From Arcuatula senhousia (lineage: Eukaryota; Mollusca; Bivalvia; Mytilida; Mytilidae), in assembly GCA_963971305.1 (NCBI GenBank), contig OZ020303.1, forward strand, positions 43,884,106 to 43,948,105: a DNA stretch of 64,000 nucleotides, written 5' to 3'. Below the pieces are notes generated by a model, which ran no database searches, had not been told where the DNA came from, and was given only the letters and a program-made list of their open reading frames with translations. Positions 44,701-55,400 of this stretch are shown here, in pieces; within the stretch, counting starts at the first letter, position 1, and the number at the start of each line of letters is the position of its first letter. The translations under genes were made by a program, and so were the position numbers.

Positions 44701-45460
44701 AAAACAAACTTTAATTTTGTTTTCTTTTTACAGGATTTTATTTCATGAAAATCGGTTACAGAACGGCTCAGAAATGTTCTTTTAAAATTGTGTACATGTA
44801 GGGGGAATTTTCTCCCTATGCGTAACTTTTTTAGAGAGAATATAAGGACTACTGGATTGTTTTTGTTCTTGTTTGATTTGTTTGTTTTTATTTTTTTTGT
44901 GTTTTGTTTTGTTTGTTTGTTGGTTTTTATGTACGGGGTGTGGTGGTAATATCAAGTTCAGTTTATTTTCAGCACTAGAAATACATGATGTCTTGTATAT
45001 CAGATTTCTTTTTTTTTTCTTTTTTGGATAATTTGACCTTTGTATGTACATATCCAGATATCTTTAAAATAGTATACATGTATTTATATAAGTTTCATTA
45101 TGATTTCATACTTTCTTTATGGAAAACATACTTCAACCTGTGGTAATCAACGCATTGCCTCCCCCTTTTTACTGTGAGTTTTACTTCTGATGAATATGCA
45201 GTGTGGAATAAATGATTAAACTGCATTTTTCAAAACTTAAACTTGAACATCTTTTGAATTGTGGATTTCCTTTGTTTGGGTTCTAGTGCTGCTGATGAGG
45301 AATAATTTTCCGAAATGGCCATACAGCTCATAAAAATTAATTGCAGTTGGAGTAAACATATGTGTTGTGGTCTCATGTTCATTTACTCCATATCCTTTCT
45401 TAAATTATTTAATAATTTTATTGACACTACGAAACTGTAACTTAAATTTATTGTGATGAG
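44701..45460. other. No gene recognised
   Basis: T-rich, low-complexity stretch. A minus-strand AATAAA (plus TTTATT at 45,447-45,452) lies ~216 bases beyond the C2H2 gene's stop and is a candidate polyadenylation signal for it. Confidence 0.45.
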
Positions 45461-45674
45461 AATCAATTCATTTGACAACATTTGAAATAAAAAAAATAAC
45501 ATAAAAAGTGCACTATAAAATTAAGGCGTCTTCAAGAATCACCAATTAATTGTTCAAAAGTTAAAACAATCAATTCATTTGACAACATTTGAAATAAAAA
45601 AAATAACATAAAAAGTGCACTATAAAATAAAGGCGTCTTCAAGAATCACCAATTAATTGTTCAAAAGTTAAAAA
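45461..45674. repeat. 107-bp tandem duplication at the 3' end of the C2H2 gene
   Basis: Two nearly identical units start at 45,461 and 45,568. Both contain TTGACAACATTTGAAATAAA, AAAAGTGCACTATAAAAT and GGCGTCTTCAAGAATCACC. The second unit reaches the stop codon of the minus-strand C2H2 gene, so the duplication lies in its 3' untranslated region. Confidence 0.93.
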
Positions 45675-46300
45675 CTGTCACAATGTTTTACAAATCGGTT
45701 GTGATAAGAAAGAGAACTTCTCCACTTAAACGATTTTCCACATTTCTCACACCTATAAACACGTCCTCCGTGCTGCCCTTGGATGTGATCCGAGAGGTTT
45801 TTTCTAATCTGAAATGTAGCATCACATGTATGACATTTATATAAAGCAGTGGTTGGGTTGTTGTTAGAGTCAGCTTGCTTTTTACACTGTCTAGCATGAA
45901 CAAGCAGGGATGCCTTGAACCTGAAAGTTGCCCCACACACTTGACATTTTTCTTCTAGTTGTTTGTGATGTGATGCCAAATGTCCTTTGAAGTTCCATAG
46001 ATGATGGAATCCCCTCTTACACACTGCACAGGAGAACCGGAATTTGTTTAGATGCTTGATTTTATTATGGACATTCATTCCATAACGACTTCTGAAGCTT
46101 TTTCCACACTGATCACACACAAACTCTTTTTCGTTTCCCGTGGCTGTAAATGCATTAGCATTTGTTTTAGTTGCTGCTTTATTATGCATTAATTGATGCC
46201 GGATAAGGTTACTTTTCCATTTGCTAGAAAAGGGACAATGGATGCACGCATAAGAAGTCGATATTTCCTCCACACTTGGAACAATTTCTAGTTCGTCCAT
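45668..46300 (-). CDS. Six-finger C2H2 zinc-finger protein
   Basis: A 210-codon uninterrupted frame with an ATG at 46,300. There are six fingers in order: CIHC...H..H, CDQCGKSF, CAVCKRGF, CQVCGATF (ending ...HARQC, so C2HC rather than C2H2), CHTCDATF and CEKCGKSF. The linkers are mostly not the canonical TGEKP. Such proteins bind nucleic acid; the target cannot be told from sequence. It lies inside the 14 kb TIR-bounded element on the strand opposite the transposase-like frames, so it may be element cargo or a host gene the element surrounds. Upstream exons are possible, but the ATG gives a plausible start. Confidence 0.85.
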   Translation of the reverse strand: MDELEIVPSVEEISTSYACIHCPFSSKWKSNLIRHQLMHNKAATKTNANAFTATGNEKEFVCDQCGKSFRSRYGMNVHNKIKHLNKFRFSCAVCKRGFHHLWNFKGHLASHHKQLEEKCQVCGATFRFKASLLVHARQCKKQADSNNNPTTALYKCHTCDATFQIRKNLSDHIQGQHGGRVYRCEKCGKSFKWRSSLSYHNRFVKHCDSF

Positions 46301-46479
46301 TTTTTTCTAACCCTAAACAAGCAAAAAATAACAACAGGAAATTGGTAGTATTTTTGTGACAAGACAACCTTATGAAAAAAAACACTTAGTAACGGATATT
46401 TTTGCTTTTTTCAAAAAGACAAGCATGCATCAAAATAGTGACAATTTTTTTTAACAGCAAACAAGAACGGAATTCCTGG

Positions 46480-46860
46480 GTCCACACCGAGTGGCAAAAA
46501 TTTTAAGTGCATTTGCTAATACAAGAAGTTGAAAAGCGACAGACCTGGTAACGGATCCCGCCATTTAAGACCTCTACCTGAAGCTACATACCGAATATCA
46601 ACAGTCCACCATTAATAGTAGCTGGGAAATCAGTTACCAAAATTTTTCATTTTTGACCATTAAAAATTTCTAATTCAGCTCGTTAAACAAGAAGTAGAAA
46701 AGCGCCAGACCTGGAAACTTATCCCACCATATGAGACCTCTACTAAAAGCTCCATACCAATTATCAAAAGCCTACCAAAAATAGTAGCTGAGAAATCTAT
46801 TTTGAAAAAATCAAATTTTGACCATTAAAAAAATTCAAAGTCAGCTGTAGAAAGCGACAG
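46480..46860 (+). repeat. ~175-bp direct repeat, two copies
   Basis: Two related segments both contain AAAAGCG(A/C)CAGACCTGG, AGACCTCTACT/C, ATAGTAGCTG and TTTTGACCATTAAAAA. They lie about 175 bp apart, upstream of the C2H2 gene. Confidence 0.75.
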
Positions 46861-47032
46861 TACATTCAATGTTTGGCATTAAATCTAATGTCGCTTTTTT
46901 ATGCACGATTTTAACTCGATTTTAAGAAGACCCAATTAATAATGTCGCTGTTTCGGAAAAACAAAATGTCACTGTTATTATTTTGGTTATTCTTAAATGT
47001 CGCTGTTTTGTATAGCCCCATAGGTAACATTT

Positions 47033-47180
47033 CATACTGAATAATACATGGCAAAATCGGTATCGCATGCTGTATTTACCCGAGACACCTACTTAGTATC
47101 ATACCGAAGGCCAACGACCCTGTGTATGATATAGGTCGAGGGTTAATACAGCAGTCGATACAGATTTTTCCATGAAATGT
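47033..47180. repeat. Inverted repeat around 47,105
   Basis: The left arm has CATGGCAAAATCGGTATCGC then TGCTGTATTTACCC. The right arm inverts this as GGGTTAATACAGCA and GATACAGATTTTTCCATG. The arms are imperfect (~45 bp each). It is a likely foldback MITE inside the right part of the 14 kb element. Confidence 0.75.
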
Positions 47181-47885
47181 CTTATAATACATGTAATACA
47201 TATTCAAAAAGACTTTATAATTACTTAAATATATGATATAAGTTAATAACACTACTTATGTATATTTTAAAAGATGGTAAGGATGAAAAAACAATGTTCC
47301 TAATTAATATCAAACATGCATATAAATGATTCAAATCAATCAATTAATCGGACACTCATAAAAAAGATTAGAGCAATTATTCGGACAGTAAACAATTATA
47401 CCAATCTCACAAAAAAGATGTTTTTTAACAAGAAATAATATTATTTTTTACAAACCTTTTTAACTGTAGTAAGCCCAATGAATGTTCCTTTTATTGATGA
47501 CACGAACTTTACTGAACTCACCTGAGTTTGTGAGTATAGAACATTAGAACATATTTTATTTTCCAATCAAGGGCCCAACAAGGGGCAGCATGAGTATACA
47601 TATAACATTTAAAGAGAAAAGAACAATAATTAAAGAGTTACAATCACATATCAGAGTAGCAAACAGTATATTTCACATTTTTACTCGGAGTTGAAAAAAA
47701 AATGTTCACTCATTAATGATTAATCAGAGATTTTAAACAGTTTTAATTAGTCTTAATAAGATAAAGAACGTTTCATGGTTACGTAATTGACTTAAGTAAA
47801 TGAACATCTTACCAATGTCATAATCCGCTACCGTAATATTTGTTTTCAGTCAAAAAAACGCACAAAAAAGGTAAAATAATGACTA

Positions 47886-47954
47886 TCAACTAAGATTTTA
47901 GCACCGGACAGTGGGCAACTTCCGTGATCTGCCACTGTCCGGTTATACACTGTG
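47886..47954 (-). repeat. Right terminal inverted repeat of the 14 kb element
   Basis: Reverse complement of the left end with three substitutions in 69 positions, including the internal CGGACAGTGG/CCACTGTCCG palindrome. Mirrored subterminal sites on this side are at 47,335-47,355 (reverse of TGTCCGATTAATTGATTGAT) and 47,381-47,390 (reverse of TACTGTCCGA). Confidence 0.92.
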
Positions 47955-47955
47955 A

Positions 47956-50900
47956 TATTCATACAGTCAATGGGACATTGCCAAAAGTTAGCTCGGTAAT
48001 TTCTGGAAAATCGTTTTTCAGCGGAAAAGACCGAATGGTGTTTAAATAAAAATCTGTGTGTAAAAATAAACAAGTGGATGAATGAGGGTTTTATCACTGT
48101 TTTTGAATTTCTGTTTTTTTTATTTTTGCATAACAGAGTATGATGTATTTTTTATTAGCCAAGAGGGTTGATTGATTTACTTGCACTGTGCCTATTATTT
48201 TTTTTCACTCCGTAAAAGTAAACCTGTTCCGGTTTTATCGTCAGTATATTTCTGGCACATCTCAAAACATGCACAATGCCGTAGGGCTCGCATCTGCGAT
48301 GCTCGCTATTAATAAAAACTTCAAATTAACCGACTAGGAAAAACTTGCTAACACCTAGCCGTTTGATTCATCAGAACTTCCTTATGACATTTTGGTCAAT
48401 GTAAAATAGTTATTACATTCGGATGTGGTCACAAATGGACCTGGTATGTCAGTAAGATCACTCTCTTCGGCCATCGGCTGTCGGTCCAATCTTTTACTGA
48501 CACACAAAGTCCAAATATGTTATAACTATTACATGCATAAACCCCGATTTACTTATGAGTGTTTAAAGAACATTAGTTTGCGTCCATTCTTCCTTACAGC
48601 GTCAAACTCAGATTTCGCCGTTTTTCATAGTTAAAAGGTTCGATCCTGTGAAAAATCCGGACGCAGGGGATACAAGTTTTAAAGCTAGGAATTGTAAAGG
48701 AGTAAATAATACTAGGAATGCACAATATATCCGTTCCTGATTTGACTCGTCATTTAGACGAGGTCATCAGGGGTCACGGGGAGGAAAAATGACGTCATTC
48801 AACTTGGAACAAAGGGAACAGCATTTTCTATCAACGATTCTTCTGTAATTATACAACATTTGGGTAAAAATCATTTGCAACTGAAAAATAAACCCACGGA
48901 CAACATTTCCAACCAATTAAAAATCAATCTTGAACAGAAATAAAGAAATTACTTTCTTCGTCCATTACATGTTGGAACCAGTTTTTTTACCAGTTCCTCC
49001 TCGTTTGGCTAAATTAGTGACTGATCCCGCAAATGCGCAACCCGTCTATTAAAAAAATATTTGTGGCACAAAATATATTTTTGCGTACATATTTTCTTAA
49101 TTTTTAACGTTTATTTATGAAAAAATATGCAAATTATCTTTTTTCCGATCGGCTGTAAGTGTTTGAAATCCCCCATTTGTGTAAAAAGGCATTTTATCAC
49201 AAGTTGTCAAATGTAGAAATTAACATAATTTTTGACAAATTGTTTCTTTGATAGGAGTCGCATATATAAAGACACGGTAGAATCGAAGAAGTTATATGAT
49301 GTTCTATATAACTGATCATGATGAAAAAAGCGCCTTGACAAAAGTGATAAAAGAGCATGTTTTATAATTTTATGAGATCATTTAAAATAAGTAAAAACTG
49401 TTTGAGGCTTTAAATAATTTTAATTGTCACGTACACTCTGTCTCAATCAGAATAAATATCCCCGATTTTTTAACGGTGTGTGTTTACGTAGCGCCATTAT
49501 CTTAACTTTGAAGTTAATGAAAATATTCAAAATTTCTAAACTATAATAATGCTGCGGTTCCTTTAAAAAAACCAGTTTACATGTTGATGCTGTGTACAAT
49601 GTAACAGAAATTATGGACAAAATAAAGGTCAAAATCGTGGAAATCGGGCGTGTTTAACGTAACGCCATCCTCCGAACGTCATGTAACTTTGAATTACGTC
49701 AAAGTAAAGTTTTCTTTGCATAATGCATGCAATTTTGTTTCTTTGATATTTTTAATCTAGTTAAAGTGGTGTTGCTAAATTTTTATATATTATTTCCTCA
49801 ATTTTTTTAAAATTTTTTAATCGAAAGACGCAAACAAAAAATACAAAAGAATAATTCATTTTTCAAGTAATTTCCAATTTTTCGTGTCCCTCTTAGCGTA
49901 AAACGGGCGTTATGCTCTGTAAACACTAATAAGCAAAATTTAATTATTATTTAAAAAGCTCGTGAAAATCCAAGAAGAGGATTAGGACTTGCAGATAAGA
50001 GATATAGATACCATTAGGTGTAACAGACATGGCACATGGATGGACACCTATTACTTTATACCTTTCAGATATACACATTCAGTGGTTTAAAAGTTCTGAA
50101 ATAGAGATCGGTCCACCGAGGTGTGATAAATTGAAGAAAATATTACGTACATTTGAAGCAAGTATATAATTACGTAATAGCTAGCTGTCATGAGTAAATT
50201 AAATAAAAATAAAAAAAGCAACGTTTATGTTTGGCCTGATATGCATTTTAATGTTCAGAGTCACAATTAAACTTTTATATCCTTTGTTGATATCTAAACT
50301 AGTTTTCCCTCATTAAATTGTCATCTTACTTAAAAGTTGTGTATATAAAACATGTATGAATCTAACCGATACTGAATACTGAGCCTTGAATATATATTCC
50401 CAATATGAATAGGCATGCATTCTGGACCCATGTAGCCCATAGTGGACTCACAAAGCTTTTTGACACATGGAATCTGTGATAGACTTTCAATGCAAAAAAT
50501 ATTTACATCAACACAAGTGTGAACACAAACGTTGTGATTTGGACAATAACAGCCATAGACACAAAGACAATATGCACGCTTACAGGATTTTGACAGAGGT
50601 GAAATATGTTCAATAATAAAACTTTCATGAAAATGCCTAATTGTTTAAAATATAAAAAAATGAGTCTAAGTGACAAAGCTCACCAGATTTTGTTGAACAG
50701 AAAGTAGATGAAGTATAACATACTAGAAATCTAAAAAAAAAGCAAAGTAAATGATAAAATTTTCCCCGCCACCCGTATACGACGTCCAAATCGGGTAATG
50801 CCACAGAGACGCAAGTATTCATTCGGTATTGATAATCTAGGATAATTTTTATATTAGCCTGTCAAAAAACGTACCATAAATTTTAAAAAGTATGGAAAAT

Positions 50901-50990
50901 AGTCTAAACTAAGTATAATATGTCTCTATAAATAATACACTTTCCATTTGAAAAGTGATTTTTCATTTTTAAACTTTTGAAAAGTAGCAA
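47956..50990. other. No gene recognised
   Basis: AT-rich intergenic sequence. A degraded piece of the ACGACCGCAA-family repeat (ACCCATGTAGCCCATAGTGG, about 50,427-50,500) is the only dispersed repeat recognised. Two similar phrases around 49,485 and 49,650 (GTGTTTACGTAGCGCCAT, GTGTTTAACGTAACGCCAT) may be an old duplication. Confidence 0.45.
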
Positions 50991-50999
50991 ACATTTTCC

Positions 51000-51560
51000 C
51001 CTATTTTACCACGTCTAGCGATGTCGATTGTGCCAGCCTTAGGTGGCTACCGTCGAACAGCTGGGACTTTTCGTGCACATTTTTGGGGTTAAGGTAAGGT
51101 GAAGCTGGTTCTCGCTCCGGAACGGAGTCTTCAACTTTACTGTTTCTGGGCACGCCTCAGAAATTGTGCCAGCATAAGGTGGCTGCTGTCGTATAGCCGC
51201 CATGCAGGGCTATTTATTGAAACTAACCTTCATAGGGCTTGTTGTCCAAAATAAGGGTTTAGGTAGGGTGAATTTGGTACATCGGTCCGCAAGAGGGACT
51301 TTCATTTTCTGTCTCTGGACAATCCCTACCGAGATTGGACGCCGTATAGCCGACATGCAAGCATAATTCCTATAGACAATTATCGCCATACAGCTTGTCT
51401 TACTTTGTGGGGTTGTATATCGGTCCTCAAGGGGGACCTCCACTTAATGGTCTCTAGGCACACCCAAAAGAGATTGTGCCAGCATATGGTGGCTGCCATC
51501 GTATATAGCCGACATGCATGACTACCTATCGACACTAACCATGTCTGTTTCTCCATGGCG
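51000..51560 (+). repeat. Degenerate tandem repeat
   Basis: Recurring phrases near 51,029, 51,165 and 51,474 (TTGTGCCAGC, then GGTGGCT, then CGTATAGCCG and CATGCA) and near 51,270 and 51,420 (ATCGGTCC, AAGNGGGAC) mark at least three diverged units of roughly 150 bp. No coding function seen. Confidence 0.6.
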
Positions 51561-52454
51561 TCTCAAATAAGGTTCGCCTTTGGTACAAAATAACTTTACC
51601 ATGAAAAGAAAATTTATTTATAGACATATACATTAGGAAATCGTAATAGAACTATATCCAGTGATGCAACAAAGGCATTCAAATTCACGAGTGTATATAA
51701 TGGGGGCTATAATGATAGTGACAAAGACTTACCAATATTCCAAATACAAACTTCCCCCACTTCAATCCCCATGGGGGTATCTATATTGTGATGATGTATG
51801 CTGTACTCGTACCAACAATTTAACCCCAAAAGTTCGGACAAGGAAGTCGACACCAAGGATATCGACACAGGTGGATATCGAGCATGTCAAGTACAAGGAA
51901 AGAAACCTGATAGTTTAAAAATGTATTGGTAAAATTCATGTCAGACCAAGGTTTTGATTATCTTTTGGACGCTGGCAGCAGTAATTGACTCGGTGATTTA
52001 AAAAAAAAATCGAACCAAGGTGGATATAAATAAAACAGGGATTTATGATTTATTGGCCAAATTCAAGGAGTAGAACATAAGTCAACAGCATTTAAATGAA
52101 AATACTGGAAAGTAAAAAAAAAAATAATCAAAAGAATCAAAGGAAAAGTATCTCTGCAGATTTGTGCACCATAAAGTTAAGCAGTTGTGTACTAACTATA
52201 TATGCTTTTCCCTATAGGGATATTCAATTATAAGTAAAACCACACGATTGACCTAACTAGATTTGGCTATTTTGTTTAATATATAGAAAACGTCAGATGG
52301 GACACCCAAGTTTCGGAATGATTCAAAGTTCATTCAGTTTATAGAAAACAGATTTGTACCACTTGGTTTGAGATTTGAAAAAAAATATACAAGACACGAA
52401 TGTACCAGATAACCATCAGAACTGAACGTACTTTGATTTCTTTTACTGCAAAGG
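51561..52454. other. No gene recognised
   Basis: Intergenic sequence up to the 1,748-bp array; no exon seen. Confidence 0.4.
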
Positions 52455-55400
52455 GGTACGAGTACACAATTATCGCCCTTGGCTTTTCGTTGACCACGAA
52501 TATAGTTCCTATTAAAAATAGTGCCTTAGAAAATAATTTGCTTCAATGTGTTCTCTTTAATTTTTGTAGTTGTTTTTGGTCTCATTTCAAAGGAAAGGGG
52601 TCACAGAACACTAGCAAGATGTTTTAGAAATGAAGTGAAGATGCTCTATGTGAATTAAGAAATGACAAAAAGGGGGGATTTTTTCTTTTCGGAAGCTCTC
52701 GGAACTGACCCCCTCTAGGGCCTTATAGTTTTCACTTGTCAAAAAAGTTGAATATATGCAAAATTTTTTATTTTCCAGTATTAAGGGCATATTGGCCATG
52801 GGTACAATATAGCTAAATGTAAAGTATTTATAGCCATAATTTTTTTCGTAAAGTTAAATTTCGCTATATTAAACAAAGAGGGAAAATTAATTGTGTACTC
52901 GGGCCTAGAAGAGGCCCTGTGGTAAGTCTACAGGCAACACTTGGAACTGGCAAAAATTAAAAGAAATAGTCTAAATCTATCAAATTCAACAAGTTAGCAT
53001 GGTTTTAGTCAAGATTTTGTTCATTGAGCTTGCTCTATGTCCATATCAAGCCAATTTAGGGTCTCTATGGGAATTTCAATGCATTTTCTGTACTTGGGAG
53101 AATTTAGTCAAGAGGTCACCAACTGTGAACTTAAACAAACTAGTTTAATCCTTCTGAAAGTCTTATTGAGTAAGAAAGTAGTCAGGGAAGTGAAAAGAAT
53201 TCATTTATAACAACAATTTTCATCAGAAAAGGAAAATACTTGATTTTTTGTGTGAAGTGCTAGTGTGCGGCCAGCTGTCATTTTTATTCATATGCTCTTC
53301 TTGGTGTTGATTTCAATTAAAATCTCCAATACATGATAGAATAAACCTTAGACAGAAACTGTACAATAAGATATGTGTAAGAAACACAGCTAATGTCTGA
53401 AAACCTACCTGTTTTATCTGTAATGGTCTTCTTGTTTGAAAATATTTAGCAGAATTTTACCAAAATATGCCAATTTTTTCATAATTTTAGTAACATTCAT
53501 GACCAATTTTCTTTAAAACAGCCCTGACTGTAACTGTTGGGGATAAAATTTGTTGCTTACTATCCTCTCATACTAAAAACATGTTTGCTTTGGTTATATC
53601 TGCATGTTTTAAATTTTTTTACCCCCCAAAGTTATGCATTTTGTGAGGAAATATTAAAACCGCCTTTAAAAATCAGTGATGCATCACACAAAACCTTAAA
53701 GTTTGTCTACATATGTACATGAAATTAATATTTTGGGTCTTATTTTGTAAGCTTAGCATATATTGAACATTTTAAGACCAATAGGAATCAATTTTGTTTT
53801 TTCAAATTGTCAAAATCCTTCTGATCATACATATACCCCTTGAAAAGTAAGAAAATGCTAATTTTCTACTCCGCGAATGTGGGAAGGAGTAAAAATCAAA
53901 CCCCATGTACTTATTTCTTGAAAACAGGTGCTTTTCATGTTTAATATATGTTATTCTATTGATATAAGCAATTGGTTTGGGAAAAATCTATAAAATATTT
54001 TTAAAATCAATAAAAAGGCATCATGGGTTTTACTGCAGATTTAGCGGACAAAATGTTTAAGCCAATATCTCCCAAAAAAGTGCTTATATCTTTAAAGTTA
54101 AGCATTGCACACATCTGAAACATTCTATTTCAACTCAAAAAAGACTCAGCATCATAAAAAACACTTTATTTCAAACAGTTGAGGCGTTTCTGAGGTGTTT
54201 TAGGTACGAGTACACAATTATCGCCCTTGGCTTTTCGTTGACCACGAATATAGTTCCTATTAAAAATAGTGCCTTAGAAAATAATTTGCTTCAATGTGTT
54301 CTCTTTAATTTTTGTAGTTGTTTTTGGTCTCATTTCAAAGGAAAGGGGTCACAGAACACTAGCAAGATGTTTTAGAAATGAAGTGAAGATGCTCTATGTG
54401 AATTAAGAAATGACAAAAAGGGGGGATTTTTTCTTTTCGGAAGCTCTCGGAACTGACCCCCTCTAGGGCCTTATAGTTTTCACTTGTCAAAAAAGTTGAA
54501 TATATGCAAAATTTTTTATTTTCCAGTATTAAGGGCATATTGGCCATGGGTACAATATAGCTAAATGTAAAGTATTTATAGCCATAATTTTTTTCGTAAA
54601 GTTAAATTTCGCTATATTAAACAAAGAGGGAAAATTAATTGTGTACTCGGGCCTAGAAGAGGCCCTGTGGTAAGTCTACAGGCAACACTTGGAACTGGCA
54701 AAAATTAAAAGAAATAGTCTAAATCTATCAAATTCAACAAGTTAGCATGGTTTTAGTCAAGATTTTGTTCATTGAGCTTGCTCTATGTCCATATCAAGCC
54801 AATTTAGGGTCTCTATGGGAATTTCAATGCATTTTCTGTACTTGGGAGAATTTAGTCAAGAGGTCACCAACTGTGAACTTAAACAAACTAGTTTAATCCT
54901 TCTGAAAGTCTTATTGAGTAAGAAAGTAGTCAGGGAAGTGAAAAGAATTCATTTATAACAACAATTTTCATCAGAAAAGGAAAATACTTGATTTTTTGTG
55001 TGAAGTGCTAGTGTGCGGCCAGCTGTCATTTTTATTCATATGCTCTTCTTGGTGTTGATTTCAATTAAAATCTCCAATACATGATAGAATAAACCTTAGA
55101 CAGAAACTGTACAATAAGATATGTGTAAGAAACACAGCTAATGTCTGAAAACCTACCTGTTTTATCTGTAATGGTCTTCTTGTTTGAAAATATTTAGCAG
55201 AATTTTACCAAAATATGCCAATTTTTTCATAATTTTAGTAACATTCATGACCAATTTTCTTTAAAACAGCCCTGACTGTAACTGTTGGGGATAAAATTTG
55301 TTGCTTACTATCCTCTCATACTAAAAACATGTTTGCTTTGGTTATATCTGCATGTTTTAAATTTTTTTACCCCCCAAAGTTATGCATTTTGTGAGGAAAT

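Larger units (their letters stand above)
33965..47955. mobile_element. ~14 kb TIR-bounded element with YqaJ/transposase-like frames
   Basis: The two ends are 69-bp inverted repeats (33,966-34,034 and 47,886-47,954) matching at 66 of 69 positions, beginning CACAGTGTATAACC. Just outside, TAT occurs on both sides (33,962-33,964; 47,956-47,958), a possible 3-bp duplication. Inside lie a long YqaJ-nuclease/transposase-like region (37,892-42,660, plus) and a C2H2 gene (45,668-46,300, minus), plus later insertions (a SINE, a modular repeat, a PIF-like MITE). TGTCCGA words sit in mirrored positions near both ends. That this is one mobile unit is an inference from the paired ends and coding content. 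I recognise no described superfamily with this combination. Confidence 0.7.
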
